Assembly: GCA_041320695.1 (NCBI GenBank)
Contig: JBGGOQ010000001.1
Span: 662,548-726,547 of the forward strand
Length of the DNA: 64,000 nt
Source: Caldicellulosiruptoraceae bacterium PP1
GTDB taxonomy: Bacteria; Bacillota; Thermoanaerobacteria; Caldicellulosiruptorales; Caldicellulosiruptoraceae
Direction: 5' to 3'
Shown one piece after another: positions 7,766-16,282 of this stretch (within the stretch, counting starts at the first letter, position 1; every line of letters starts with the position of its first letter). The notes beneath the pieces were generated by a model that ran no database searches, was not told where the DNA came from, and was given only the letters and a program-made list of their open reading frames with translations. The position numbers and the translations under genes are program-made.

Positions 7766-8238
7766 TATTTATCAATCCTGTTAATTAGTTTATCAATAAG
7801 TAATGATATTTCATCTCTGCAGATCCTATAATAGTTTAAGTCGTTCCCATAAGGATCTATAACATCTAAGTCTTCTTTATTATCTAAGACATATTCTTTT
7901 AATGTAAACACCTTATCCATAGTACCAGGAAACATTTCAATAATAATGTCTTTATGGTGTTTTTCCATTGTCAAAATTAAATGACTGTTTTTAAGCATAT
8001 CAATATTTATTAGTTTAGAAATATGACTTGAAATATCAATACCTATCTCATCCATCACTTTTATTGTATTGTTTGAAGCTTTTTGAGGAAAAAAAGCTGA
8101 CACACCTGCAGATATTGCTTTGATATTATTTATTTTAAGTTTATTAGCCTTATAATTAAAAAGATATTCTGCCATTGGACTTCTACATGTATTCCCTGTA
8201 CAAACAAATAGTATATTCATTTGTTCCATTTGTTTCAT
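7765..8238 (-). CDS. Low-molecular-weight phosphatase, YwlE-like (probable protein-arginine phosphatase)
   Basis: 157 residues from the chosen start. The P-loop is CTGNTCRS near the N terminus (C-x5-R-S) and the general acid is in IDPYGND (about residue 123). In this family a Thr in the CTGNT loop marks YwlE-type protein-arginine phosphatases, where tyrosine phosphatases usually have Ile; Thr is present here, and the partner sua5 gene is next door as in Bacillus (ywlC-ywlE). Arginine specificity is therefore likely but inferred. The ATG at 8238 was chosen because GAGGTG lies 6 bases upstream; a longer frame begins at 8250 inside that site. It starts one base after the sua5 stop. Confidence 0.85.
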   Translation of the reverse strand: MKQMEQMNILFVCTGNTCRSPMAEYLFNYKANKLKINNIKAISAGVSAFFPQKASNNTIKVMDEIGIDISSHISKLINIDMLKNSHLILTMEKHHKDIIIEMFPGTMDKVFTLKEYVLDNKEDLDVIDPYGNDLNYYRICRDEISLLIDKLINRIDK

Positions 8239-8239
8239 T

Positions 8240-9292
8240 TCACACCTCATATATATTATAACTTGCAGCTTTGAAAAGTCTATTTTCTAAAGCTAAAGCT
8301 TCAAACCCATTATTATTGTTCCATTCGCAAATAATTATATCTATATCCATTTTTTCAAATAATCTAAAACTTGAGAAAAGATTCTTCATGCACTCTTCAA
8401 TAGAAAAAACACTTCCAATTATTAATGTTTTATAGTCTTTAAAGTTAAAGCTTGTCTCATAAAAAGATAATATTCCAACCCTTTTATTTTCATTTTTGTA
8501 ATATTCAGCAAGCTGTTTTACTTTTGAAACTCTTTTTTTAACTTTCCCCTTTACTACTATAACTGGAATATTTGGGGCATAATGCTTATATTTCATACCA
8601 GGTGCCTTAGGTATTAGAATTTTTTGTTTATAATTTAATAATGATTCATCAATATAAATTTCACCCAAAACCTCTTTTAGCATTTCATAAGTAATTGCAC
8701 CGGGTCGTAAAATTGTAGGTTTATTTGTTAAATCAACAATTGTTGATTCTAATCCAACATTGCAGCTTCCCCCATCAATTATATAATCAACATCTTTATC
8801 TATTAAATCTTCAATAACATGTTCTGCTTTCGTAGGGCTGGGTCTCCCTGATAAATTTGCTGAAGGTGCTGCAATTGGTCTTTGAGCTAAAGCTATTAAA
8901 TCTAATGCAATTTTATTCGCAGGCATCCTTATTCCAACACTTTTTAAGCCTGCAGTAACTTTATCTGGAACAATGCTTTTTTTTCTTAAAATAATGGTTA
9001 AAGGTCCTGGCCAAAAGTTTTCAATCAAAATTCTTATAATTTCTTTATCATAATCCATAGCAATATCATAAATCATTTCAATAGATGAAATATGAAGTAT
9101 TAATGGATTATCTTGTGGCCTTCCTTTTATTTCGAATATTTTTGAAACAGCCTTTTCATTAAAACCATCTGCTCCCAAACCATAAACAGTTTCAGTTGGG
9201 AAGGCTACAATTCTTCCATTTTGAATTGATTGTGCAGCTGGTTTTAAAATATCTAAATCATAATTATCTTTTGCATTTATAATAACAGCCAA
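8240..9292 (-). CDS. Threonylcarbamoyl-AMP synthase (Sua5/YwlC type)
   Basis: Makes threonylcarbamoyl-AMP from threonine, bicarbonate and ATP for the t6A37 modification of ANN-decoding tRNAs. 350 residues: a YrdC domain (about 1-205, with PTETVYGLGADG, KGRPQDNPL and ADSANLSG-like APSANLSGRPSPT) followed by the smaller Sua5 C-terminal domain (about 235-350), so it is the long Sua5 form rather than the short TsaC. GGAGTGG lies 6 bases before the ATG. It begins 2 bases after the ZIP gene ends. Confidence 0.95.
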   Translation of the reverse strand: MAVIINAKDNYDLDILKPAAQSIQNGRIVAFPTETVYGLGADGFNEKAVSKIFEIKGRPQDNPLILHISSIEMIYDIAMDYDKEIIRILIENFWPGPLTIILRKKSIVPDKVTAGLKSVGIRMPANKIALDLIALAQRPIAAPSANLSGRPSPTKAEHVIEDLIDKDVDYIIDGGSCNVGLESTIVDLTNKPTILRPGAITYEMLKEVLGEIYIDESLLNYKQKILIPKAPGMKYKHYAPNIPVIVVKGKVKKRVSKVKQLAEYYKNENKRVGILSFYETSFNFKDYKTLIIGSVFSIEECMKNLFSSFRLFEKMDIDIIICEWNNNNGFEALALENRLFKAASYNIYEV

Positions 9293-9293
9293 T

Positions 9294-10013
9294 TTATTTC
9301 CACTCCATAAGTAAAATACCTAAAATGATACCAATGATATTAGCTATTATTGGCAATTTCCCTTTGTTTATTCTATTATATTCAGGAATTAAGTCTGAAA
9401 TAATAATATATAGCATAGCTGCTGCAGCCATTGCCATACAAATACCCATGCTTATATTATTTATAGATCCAAAAAATGTCCCGATAATGCATCCAATTCC
9501 AGTAGGTATTCCAGCCAAAATTGAATAAATAATGGTATCTCTTTTCCTTGTCATATTAATATTAAACGGAACAGCTAATACAAATCCTTCTGGAATATCA
9601 TGCAGAATAATTGTAATAGCTATAAGTAAACCTAAATATCTATCATTTACAAAAGATGATCCAACAGCTATCCCTTCAGGAAGATTATGCAATGCAATTC
9701 CAAATAATATTATAAATCCACTTGCATTTTTAATATTAAAACTTTTGATTTTTTCAACATTTAGCTCAATAAATAAAATTACTAATGTTATTAAAATTAT
9801 AATTGAAATTGTAATAAAATCTCCACATGAATAAATAGCCTCAGGAATAAGACCAAAACAAATCATGCCTAACATTAATCCAGATGTAAAAGCAATTGAA
9901 ACACTTAGAAATCTCTTATTATTTGGTGAAATAAAAAAAGATAATAAACATCCAAGTAATGATCCAATAATTCCACAAAGAAAAATAAAGGCATTTATTA
10001 TAATATAGTTCAT
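9294..10013 (-). CDS. ZIP-family metal transporter
   Basis: 239 residues with about eight membrane segments. Two family motifs lie in the fourth and fifth helices: HNLPEGIAVGSSF (about 108-120) and HDIPEGFVLAVPF (about 138-150), which form the binuclear metal site. It probably imports zinc or another divalent metal across the cell membrane; the metal cannot be read from sequence. It sits between motB and sua5 with no promoter seen in between, so it may be part of a longer transcript. Confidence 0.9.
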   Translation of the reverse strand: MNYIIINAFIFLCGIIGSLLGCLLSFFISPNNKRFLSVSIAFTSGLMLGMICFGLIPEAIYSCGDFITISIIILITLVILFIELNVEKIKSFNIKNASGFIILFGIALHNLPEGIAVGSSFVNDRYLGLLIAITIILHDIPEGFVLAVPFNINMTRKRDTIIYSILAGIPTGIGCIIGTFFGSINNISMGICMAMAAAAMLYIIISDLIPEYNRINKGKLPIIANIIGIILGILLMEWK

Positions 10014-10074
10014 AATTCTAAGTAGAAATATTATTATTTCAATAAATAATATGTTATTTCAGCAATTTTTATTT

Positions 10075-10848
10075 TTAATTTTGCGAAGCTGAATTATAAG
10101 TTGTTCGAACAATAAATATTGTTACTCGTCTATTAAGCGATCTACCTTGTTCTGTAAGATTTGATGCTATTGGTTTATATTCTCCATAACCCACAACAGA
10201 AAACCTTTCGGGGTTAATCTTTGTTGTATTTAATATCTCTCGTAATACCGACGTAGCTCTTGCAGTTGATAGTTCCCAATTTGAGTAAAAATACTTATTA
10301 TGAATAGGTCTATTATCTGTATGCCCTTCAATTCTTATTGTGTTTTCTGGGACTTTTTCTAATATTTTAGCTATTTCATGAATTACTTCTTTAGCTTCTG
10401 GAGTAAGATTAGCAGAACCTGAATCAAACAATACATCTTTGAGCATTATAGAAAGACCTTTTGATTCTTGGACAACTAATACCTTCCCCTCTATGCCATG
10501 CTCCTTAATTAACTGGAGCACTTGTTTTTGAATATTATCAATTTTTTGTTGTTCAGTTAGTTCCTTATTTTTAGTATTTCCACCAACTTCGCTATTTTTA
10601 CCACTTACATTTTTACCAGATAATCCTTCTAAGATAGACGGACCGGTATTATCAAACACATAAGCAGTTCCTTTTAAAACCGATGTTAATGATTCTGTAA
10701 AATTTCTATATTTAACCATATCAAGTTTACTCATTGAATACAGAACAATAAAAAACACAAGAAGCAATGTAATCAAATCTGCATAAGTAATAAGCCATCT
10801 TTCATTATTTTCAACTTCAGCTTCTTCTCTTCTCTTACGAGATGCCAT
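10075..10848 (-). CDS. motB: Motor stator protein MotB
   Basis: 257 residues. A short basic N terminus is followed by one membrane helix with the ion-binding aspartate in YADLITLLLVFFIVLYS (Asp at about residue 23), then a linker and an OmpA-like peptidoglycan-binding domain (about 130-245) with IRIEGHTDNRPI. It anchors the flagellar stator to the cell wall and carries the ion path with MotA. It starts 5 bases after motA ends. No other flagellar genes are in the window. Whether H+ or Na+ is used is not evident. Confidence 0.93.
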   Translation of the reverse strand: MASRKRREEAEVENNERWLITYADLITLLLVFFIVLYSMSKLDMVKYRNFTESLTSVLKGTAYVFDNTGPSILEGLSGKNVSGKNSEVGGNTKNKELTEQQKIDNIQKQVLQLIKEHGIEGKVLVVQESKGLSIMLKDVLFDSGSANLTPEAKEVIHEIAKILEKVPENTIRIEGHTDNRPIHNKYFYSNWELSTARATSVLREILNTTKINPERFSVVGYGEYKPIASNLTEQGRSLNRRVTIFIVRTTYNSASQN

Positions 10849-10853
10849 TTATA

Positions 10854-11648
10854 TCATCCTCCTGCTCCAGCTCTTGCTGTTTCAGTAGAAGTTCCCTCAG
10901 ATTCTTTTTGCCCCTCAGATCCACCAATTTTTTCTCTTAAAATTCTTGGATTTTCGCCTGCTTGTATTGATAATAATCCTTCAACAATTATATCATTTAG
11001 CATTCTTTCTTGTTTACCTTTTGTCTTTATTTTTTTGCCAAAATTTAGCCATATTAAATTTGCAGTTGCAACACCATATAATGTTGCAACAAAAGCAACA
11101 GCAATTGAACCTGCAAGTTCATCTGGATTTGAGATATTACTTAAAACTGAAATAAGCCCCATAACCGTTCCAATAATACCCATTGTTGGTGAATAACCAC
11201 CTGCTGCTTCAAAAACCTCAGCAGCAGCTTTAATTTCTTGCTCTTTGACGTATACTTCTCTATCCAAAATATCTCTTATTATCTCTCCTTCAATACCATC
11301 AACAACAAGTCCTAATCCTTTCTTAAGTAGCGGATTTTGAATATTAGGAAGCTCCTGTTCCAAAGCAAGAAGTCCTTCTTTTCTGGCTCTATCAGATAAT
11401 TGAACAAGTTGCTCAATTATCTCACTAGTATTTAGTTTTTTATCGGTAAAGACCATTTTTAAGTGTGCTATTGCATTTTTAACCTCAGCCATTGGAAATG
11501 ATATTAATACTGCTGCAATTGTTCCACCAAAAACAATCATACCTGCAGATATTTGTATTAATTTTGCAGGATTACCTTTTTCAATTATAAAAGCAGTTAG
11601 TAATGAACCAAATCCTAAAATTAATCCCCCAATAGATAATATATCCAT
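10854..11648 (-). CDS. motA: Motor stator protein MotA
   Basis: 264 residues with four membrane segments. The family signature in the third and fourth helices is visible: GGYSPTMGIIGTVMGLISVL (about 150-169) and the GSIAVAFVATLYGVATANLIWL stretch (about 181-202). The cytoplasmic loop between helices 2 and 3 holds the charged residues that contact FliG. The C-terminal 25 residues are Glu/Gly/Ala-rich and not conserved. AAAGGATG lies about 10 bases before the ATG. It is 65 bases downstream of prfA. Confidence 0.93.
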   Translation of the reverse strand: MDILSIGGLILGFGSLLTAFIIEKGNPAKLIQISAGMIVFGGTIAAVLISFPMAEVKNAIAHLKMVFTDKKLNTSEIIEQLVQLSDRARKEGLLALEQELPNIQNPLLKKGLGLVVDGIEGEIIRDILDREVYVKEQEIKAAAEVFEAAGGYSPTMGIIGTVMGLISVLSNISNPDELAGSIAVAFVATLYGVATANLIWLNFGKKIKTKGKQERMLNDIIVEGLLSIQAGENPRILREKIGGSEGQKESEGTSTETARAGAGG

Positions 11649-11687
11649 CTACATCATCCTTTGAAAAAAGTTTATAATTCATATAAT

Positions 11688-11715
11688 TTATCGACAAAAT
11701 AAAACAATATTATTA
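11688..11715 (-). promoter_or_regulatory. Possible sigma-D (motility) promoter of motA-motB
   Basis: On the minus strand TAAT, a 16-base spacer and GTCGATAA, similar to the motility consensus TAAA-N15-GCCGATAT. The -35 part overlaps the prfA stop codon. In Bacillus and many clostridia motAB depend on sigma-D, which fits; the match is imperfect. Confidence 0.4.
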
Positions 11716-12780
11716 GCTTACTTCTTTCAATTTTTCTGTTTGGTAATGTGTAATCAATCCATCAATTATCTCTTCAATATCTCCATCTAAAATAGCCTCT
11801 AACTTGTATAAAGTAAGTCCTATCCTATGATCTGTTACTCTACCTTGTGGGAAGTTATAAGTTCGTATTCTTTCTGAGCGGTCACCTGTCCCAACCTGAC
11901 TTTTTCTTTCTTTTGCAATCTCACTATCCTGCATTTCTTGGTAATATTCATAAAGCTTTGCTCTTAGAATTTTCATAGCTTTATCCCTATTTGCATGTTG
12001 TGAACGTTCATCTTGGCAGGTTACTATTATACCTGTTGGTTTGTGTATTATCCTTACAGCTGATTCAGTCTTATTGACATGCTGCCCACCAGCACCACCT
12101 GCTCTAAATGTATCAATTTCTAAATCTTCATCTTTTATTTCAACATCTACATCTTCAACTTCAGGAAGAACAGCAACTGTTACTGTAGATGTATGAATTC
12201 TTCCACCAGATTCAGTAACTGGAACTCTTTGAACTCTATGAACACCACTTTCATACTTTAACCTACTATATGCACCTTTACCGTTAATAACAAAAATAAC
12301 CTCTTTTAGTCCTTCTAAATCACTTTCACTTGTCGATAAAACCTCATATTTCCAACCTCGGCGTTCAGCATAACGAGTATACATTCTAAACAATTCAGCA
12401 GCAAATAATGCAGCTTCTTCTCCACCGGCACCAGCTCTAATTTCAACAATTACATTCTTTTCATCGTTAGGATCTTTTGGAAGTAATAATATCTTAAGCT
12501 CATGCTCAATTTCAACAATTCTATCTTTTGCTTCATTTAATTCAGCTATAACTAGTTCTTCAAATTCAGAATCAATTTTTGTTCTTAACAATTCTTCTGC
12601 TTCTTTAATTGTGTCATGAACCTTCTTGTATTCCCTATATTTTTCAACAATAGGAGTAAGACTACTATGTTCTTTGACTAATTTTTGCCATTCTGTATTA
12701 TTAGATATTATTTCTGGATCAGAAATCTTTTTTTCAAGAATAATATATTTTTCTTCAATTGCTGATAATTTATCTATCAT
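11713..12780 (-). CDS. prfA: Peptide chain release factor 1
   Basis: Ends translation at UAA and UAG. 355 residues from the ATG at 12780, which follows GAGGTGA by 5 bases; an in-frame TTG one codon earlier is too close to that site. The GGQ hydrolysis motif is in [13 protein letters not shown] (about 226-238) and the RF1-type stop-codon-reading tripeptide PVT is in [10 protein letters not shown]. It lies directly after prmC, whose product methylates the GGQ glutamine. Confidence 0.97.
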   Translation of the reverse strand: MIDKLSAIEEKYIILEKKISDPEIISNNTEWQKLVKEHSSLTPIVEKYREYKKVHDTIKEAEELLRTKIDSEFEELVIAELNEAKDRIVEIEHELKILLLPKDPNDEKNVIVEIRAGAGGEEAALFAAELFRMYTRYAERRGWKYEVLSTSESDLEGLKEVIFVINGKGAYSRLKYESGVHRVQRVPVTESGGRIHTSTVTVAVLPEVEDVDVEIKDEDLEIDTFRAGGAGGQHVNKTESAVRIIHKPTGIIVTCQDERSQHANRDKAMKILRAKLYEYYQEMQDSEIAKERKSQVGTGDRSERIRTYNFPQGRVTDHRIGLTLYKLEAILDGDIEEIIDGLITHYQTEKLKEVS

Positions 12781-12789
12781 CAAATCACC

Positions 12790-13638
12790 TCATTTATCTT
12801 TTTTTGCTATTATGACTCTTTCAATATGTGATAAATCTTTAAAAATTTCAATTGAACTATATTCCTTTAATAAATATTCAGAAACCCTTTTTGCTTGATT
12901 GTATCCAATCTCAAAAATCAGATATCCGCCATCTCTTAAATAGCTATCAGCTTGATCTGATATTGCTTTATAAAACTTAATATCATCCCCGCTAGCCAAA
13001 AGAGCTATTTTAGGTTCTTTTAAAACTCTTTTGTCTAAGTTTTTATAGTCTTCCTCACTTATATATGGAGGATTGCTTATTATAATATCAAACATTATAT
13101 TATTGATATTTTCAAATAAATTACTTTCTATAAAAACAATTTTTTCATATACATTATTGATTTTTGCATTATGTTTTGCTATTTCTAATGCATTTGATGA
13201 AATATCTGTTGCAAAGATATTAGCATCAGAAAACTTTGCAAGTGTAATAGCAATAGCACCACTACCTGTTCCGATATCTAAAACATTAGGTTTATTAAAT
13301 TCTTTAATCTTTTCTAATGCTTTTTCGACTATTAATTCGGTATCGAAACGAGGGATTAAAACATTTTCATTAACAAAAAATTCTAACCCCATAAAATAGG
13401 CTTTATTATAACAATATTGAATAGGATACCCTTCTATATACTTATTTAACCAACTCAACAACTTTTTATATTGAATATTATCAATCTCAATTTCGTTTTT
13501 CTTTGCAATCAACGTTGCCTTATCAATATTTAACAGTTCTGATAATAACATTAATGTTATGTGCAAAGCATCTTTAACGTTATTTTTTATAAGTATACTA
13601 TTAATCTGATTAATAGCATTATTAAGTTTTGTTACCAT
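12790..13638 (-). CDS. prmC: Release factor glutamine methyltransferase
   Basis: Methylates the Gln of the GGQ motif of RF1 and RF2 with SAM. 282 residues. An N-terminal helical domain is followed by a methyltransferase fold with DIGTGSGAIAI (about 119-129) and the catalytic ISNPPYIS (about 187-194). The start overlaps the end of the DUF1385 gene by 7 bases; rpmE-DUF1385-prmC-prfA is a common clostridial order. Confidence 0.95.
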   Translation of the reverse strand: MVTKLNNAINQINSILIKNNVKDALHITLMLLSELLNIDKATLIAKKNEIEIDNIQYKKLLSWLNKYIEGYPIQYCYNKAYFMGLEFFVNENVLIPRFDTELIVEKALEKIKEFNKPNVLDIGTGSGAIAITLAKFSDANIFATDISSNALEIAKHNAKINNVYEKIVFIESNLFENINNIMFDIIISNPPYISEEDYKNLDKRVLKEPKIALLASGDDIKFYKAISDQADSYLRDGGYLIFEIGYNQAKRVSEYLLKEYSSIEIFKDLSHIERVIIAKKDK

Positions 13639-14576
13639 CTGTCAAGTTCACTGTCCTCTGTTATTACTTCTTTAATTGCAGCTATTGCAACCTCTATTTG
13701 TAAATCATCAGGTTCTTTTGTTGTTATTTTTTGTAATAACATACCTGGTATTGATATTAGTTTAGCAATTTTGCTTTCACTTCTTCCAGACCATTTTATA
13801 ATCTCGTATGATATACCTACTACAACTGGTAATAATAAAAGTCTTAATAAAACTCTCATTAATACTCCTTGCCAACCAGCAAACGAAAAAACAATAATAC
13901 TTATAATAATAACTATCAACAAAAAGCTTGTTCCACATCTTGGATGTAATGTTGAAAATTTTCTTACATTTTCGACTGTTAATTCAAGACCATTTTCATA
14001 AGCATAAATTGTTTTATGCTCTGCACCATGATATTCAAAAACTCGCTTAATATCCTTCATCTGAGATATTAATATTAAGTATATAAAAAATATAATTAAC
14101 CTCACAATTCCTTCAATTAGATTTTTTATTAAAACATTATTTGAAAACTGTTCAAATAGCTTTACAGATTGAGTAGGTAGATACAAAAATAAAAATAGTC
14201 CAAAAAATAATGAAATAACTAAAGAAACATATATTGCTAAATCAGTAATTCCAAAATCTTTAAAAAACTTTTTTTCAAATAATTTATCAACCCAATCTTT
14301 CTGAGCTTCTTTTTCCTCCTCAGATAAATCTTCCATAGCTATATCAGCAGACCTCATAAGCATTTTAGTCCCCATTATTAACTGTTCGAATAATATTATT
14401 GTTCCTCTTATAAATGGTATTTTTTTTATTTTATTTTGATCTTTTAAAGAAAGAGCATTGGTTTCAATAAAAATAGTCCCATCTGCTTTTCTAACAGCCA
14501 TAGAAACTTTTTCAGGCCCCTTCATCATAATTCCTTCAATTAATGCTTGCCCACCAATTGAGGTTTTCTTCTTCAT
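13632..14576 (-). CDS. DUF1385 membrane protein
   Basis: 314 residues of the DUF1385 family, whose function is not established. The N terminus holds the family landmark GGQALIEGIMMKGP (about 8-21). Four or so membrane segments follow (about 113-135, 155-175, 215-240), and the segment KTIYAYENGLELT with LHPRCGTSFLL (about 183-216; His/Glu/Cys) is strongly conserved in the family and looks like a metal or active site. It is the third gene in the rpmE-prmC-prfA neighbourhood, where it is usual. Confidence 0.88.
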   Translation of the reverse strand: MKKKTSIGGQALIEGIMMKGPEKVSMAVRKADGTIFIETNALSLKDQNKIKKIPFIRGTIILFEQLIMGTKMLMRSADIAMEDLSEEEKEAQKDWVDKLFEKKFFKDFGITDLAIYVSLVISLFFGLFLFLYLPTQSVKLFEQFSNNVLIKNLIEGIVRLIIFFIYLILISQMKDIKRVFEYHGAEHKTIYAYENGLELTVENVRKFSTLHPRCGTSFLLIVIIISIIVFSFAGWQGVLMRVLLRLLLLPVVVGISYEIIKWSGRSESKIAKLISIPGMLLQKITTKEPDDLQIEVAIAAIKEVITEDSELDRW

Positions 14577-14610
14577 TTCATTATTCCTTTCTGAATGTTT
14601 ATTAAATAAA

Positions 14611-14637
14611 ATAAAAAGGATTAGCTTTGGCTAATCC
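14611..14637 (-). terminator. Terminator after rpmE
   Basis: GGATTAGC (14618-14625) pairs with GCTAATCC (14630-14637), followed on the minus strand by TTTTTAT. It lies 14 bases after the rpmE stop and so separates rpmE, at least partly, from the DUF1385 gene. Confidence 0.8.
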
Positions 14638-14650
14638 CTTTCTGCCTTAA

Positions 14651-14860
14651 TTACTTCTGATCAAGATTATATTTCTTCATAAACTTCTCAACTCTACCTG
14701 TTGTATCAATAAATTTTTGTTTTCCAGTAAAGAAAGGATGACATTTTGAACATATTTCAACGTGTATTTCTTTCTTTGTTGAACCTGTAATAAAGGTTTC
14801 GCCACAAGCACATTTTACTACAGCATCATTATAATAATTTGGATGTATACCTTCTTTCAT
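14651..14860 (-). CDS. rpmE: 50S ribosomal protein L31 (zinc-binding form)
   Basis: 69 residues from the ATG at 14860, which lies 10-11 bases after AGGAGGTGA; an in-frame TTG nine bases earlier is only 1-2 bases from that site. It is the zinc-containing (C+) form: KCACGE and EICSKCHP supply four cysteines (about residues 17, 19, 37 and 40). In many bacteria a zinc-free paralogue replaces it when zinc is scarce; none is in the window. Confidence 0.96.
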   Translation of the reverse strand: MKEGIHPNYYNDAVVKCACGETFITGSTKKEIHVEICSKCHPFFTGKQKFIDTTGRVEKFMKKYNLDQK

Positions 14861-14955
14861 TGTTAACAATTCACCTCCTAAGCAAGCTTTAAATATAAAG
14901 AAAGTTAATTATTACTTTCCTACTAAAGTTTAAATATTAAAATTATCGCAACATT

Positions 14956-14984
14956 ATTTTACACTACAAAAAGCTATAAAACAA
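14956..14984 (-). promoter_or_regulatory. Promoter of rpmE
   Basis: TTGTTT, a 17-base spacer and TAAAAT on the minus strand, giving a leader of about 90 bases. The leader holds a small GAAAGT/ACTTTC hairpin (about 14900-14920) before the ribosome-binding site. Confidence 0.5.
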
Positions 14985-14992
14985 GTATTTTT

Positions 14993-16264
14993 TTATACTC
15001 TATATTCTTTAACCCAAAAAGATAATATCAAAAATCCTGATATCATTGAAATTATTGAAATTATAAAAAGAATCTGAACACTAAAAACATCAATAATAAA
15101 TCCAGCTATCATAGCATTAAAAGCAAAAAATGGACCCATTAAAAAATTTCTCAAACCTATATATGATGGCTGTTTTAAAGGGTCTCTACATAAATTTGCA
15201 GCTAGATTACTTTCGTTAACATTTCTTGCACTTTGTGCTATACCAAATAAAGATATCGAAATATAATATATGAAAACACTTTTCATAAAGTATGTAAGTA
15301 TAATCGCAGGAATAAAAATAATAGCAGAAAAAACTAATGTAGCTTTAAAGCCCTTTTTGGTTCCAACAATCCCCCAAATCATATAACCAAATGTTTGAGA
15401 TAACAACAATATTGTTGTTGCATTTGCAACCTCTTGTGTTCCTATACCAAGTTTGTCCTTAGCAAATATTGTTTGAAAGGCAAACGGCATTTTACCAAAA
15501 CCAGCTATTAAAGCAACTGATAATAAATATCTTGTAAAATTTTTATCTTCTTTTAAAATCATAAACATATTTTTGAAGTATTCTTTATTATCTACCTGTT
15601 TTTTTGGCTTTTTTAATGGTGGCTCATCTAATAAGGAAACAAATGATAGTGATATCATCATAATAATAAAAGCAGTCAAAAAAAGTATAGCATAATTAAG
15701 TGGATATCCAAAGCTTTTAAGAATAATCCCCATAAGATAAGCACCTAACGTTTCAAAAATTCCTCCACAAGTTGATCGAATTCCGAAAAAGCGGCTTCTA
15801 TATTTTTCAGGTACTAATTTAAGTATTAAATTAAACCATGTAATACTAGTAAATGCTGTACAGAGTCCCTGTAAACTAAATATAGTATAAAATAGAACAA
15901 CAAACAACCAATTATTTTTTTCAGCAAAAAGAAAAATATCAACAGCTAGTAAAAACCATGTTAGCCTCATTAATATTGCATATTTTATTAGAGATTTTTT
16001 ATATTTTTCTAAGTCTTCAAGCTTCTTTGTTACAAAAATCTGGGCTGAATTTGCTAACAACACATTAATAGTTGTTAAAAAACCAATCATTGTTTTTGAA
16101 TGAACATAATGCGATATAAAGTAAATAATTACTGTCCCTGTTGATAACATTCCTGATGAAATTGCAAATATACTACCATCAGTTATTGATAAAATAGTAT
16201 TTTTTTTCAGTTTTTTCATTGAGAATAAGTATGCTTGGCGTAAATTACGTTCATCATAATCCAA
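14993..16264 (-). CDS. MFS transporter
   Basis: 423 residues, about twelve membrane segments, Major Facilitator Superfamily. A central cytoplasmic loop (about 210-235, EPPLKKPKKQVDNKEYFKN) separates two six-helix halves. The substrate is not recognisable. It starts 18 bases after glpK ends, so it is probably made together with glycerol kinase; that suggests, without proof, export or import of a related sugar or polyol. The N terminus carries about 25 basic and polar residues before helix 1. Confidence 0.8.
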   Translation of the reverse strand: MDYDERNLRQAYLFSMKKLKKNTILSITDGSIFAISSGMLSTGTVIIYFISHYVHSKTMIGFLTTINVLLANSAQIFVTKKLEDLEKYKKSLIKYAILMRLTWFLLAVDIFLFAEKNNWLFVVLFYTIFSLQGLCTAFTSITWFNLILKLVPEKYRSRFFGIRSTCGGIFETLGAYLMGIILKSFGYPLNYAILFLTAFIIMMISLSFVSLLDEPPLKKPKKQVDNKEYFKNMFMILKEDKNFTRYLLSVALIAGFGKMPFAFQTIFAKDKLGIGTQEVANATTILLLSQTFGYMIWGIVGTKKGFKATLVFSAIIFIPAIILTYFMKSVFIYYISISLFGIAQSARNVNESNLAANLCRDPLKQPSYIGLRNFLMGPFFAFNAMIAGFIIDVFSVQILFIISIISMISGFLILSFWVKEYRV

Positions 16265-16282
16265 TTTTTATCGCTCCTTTAA

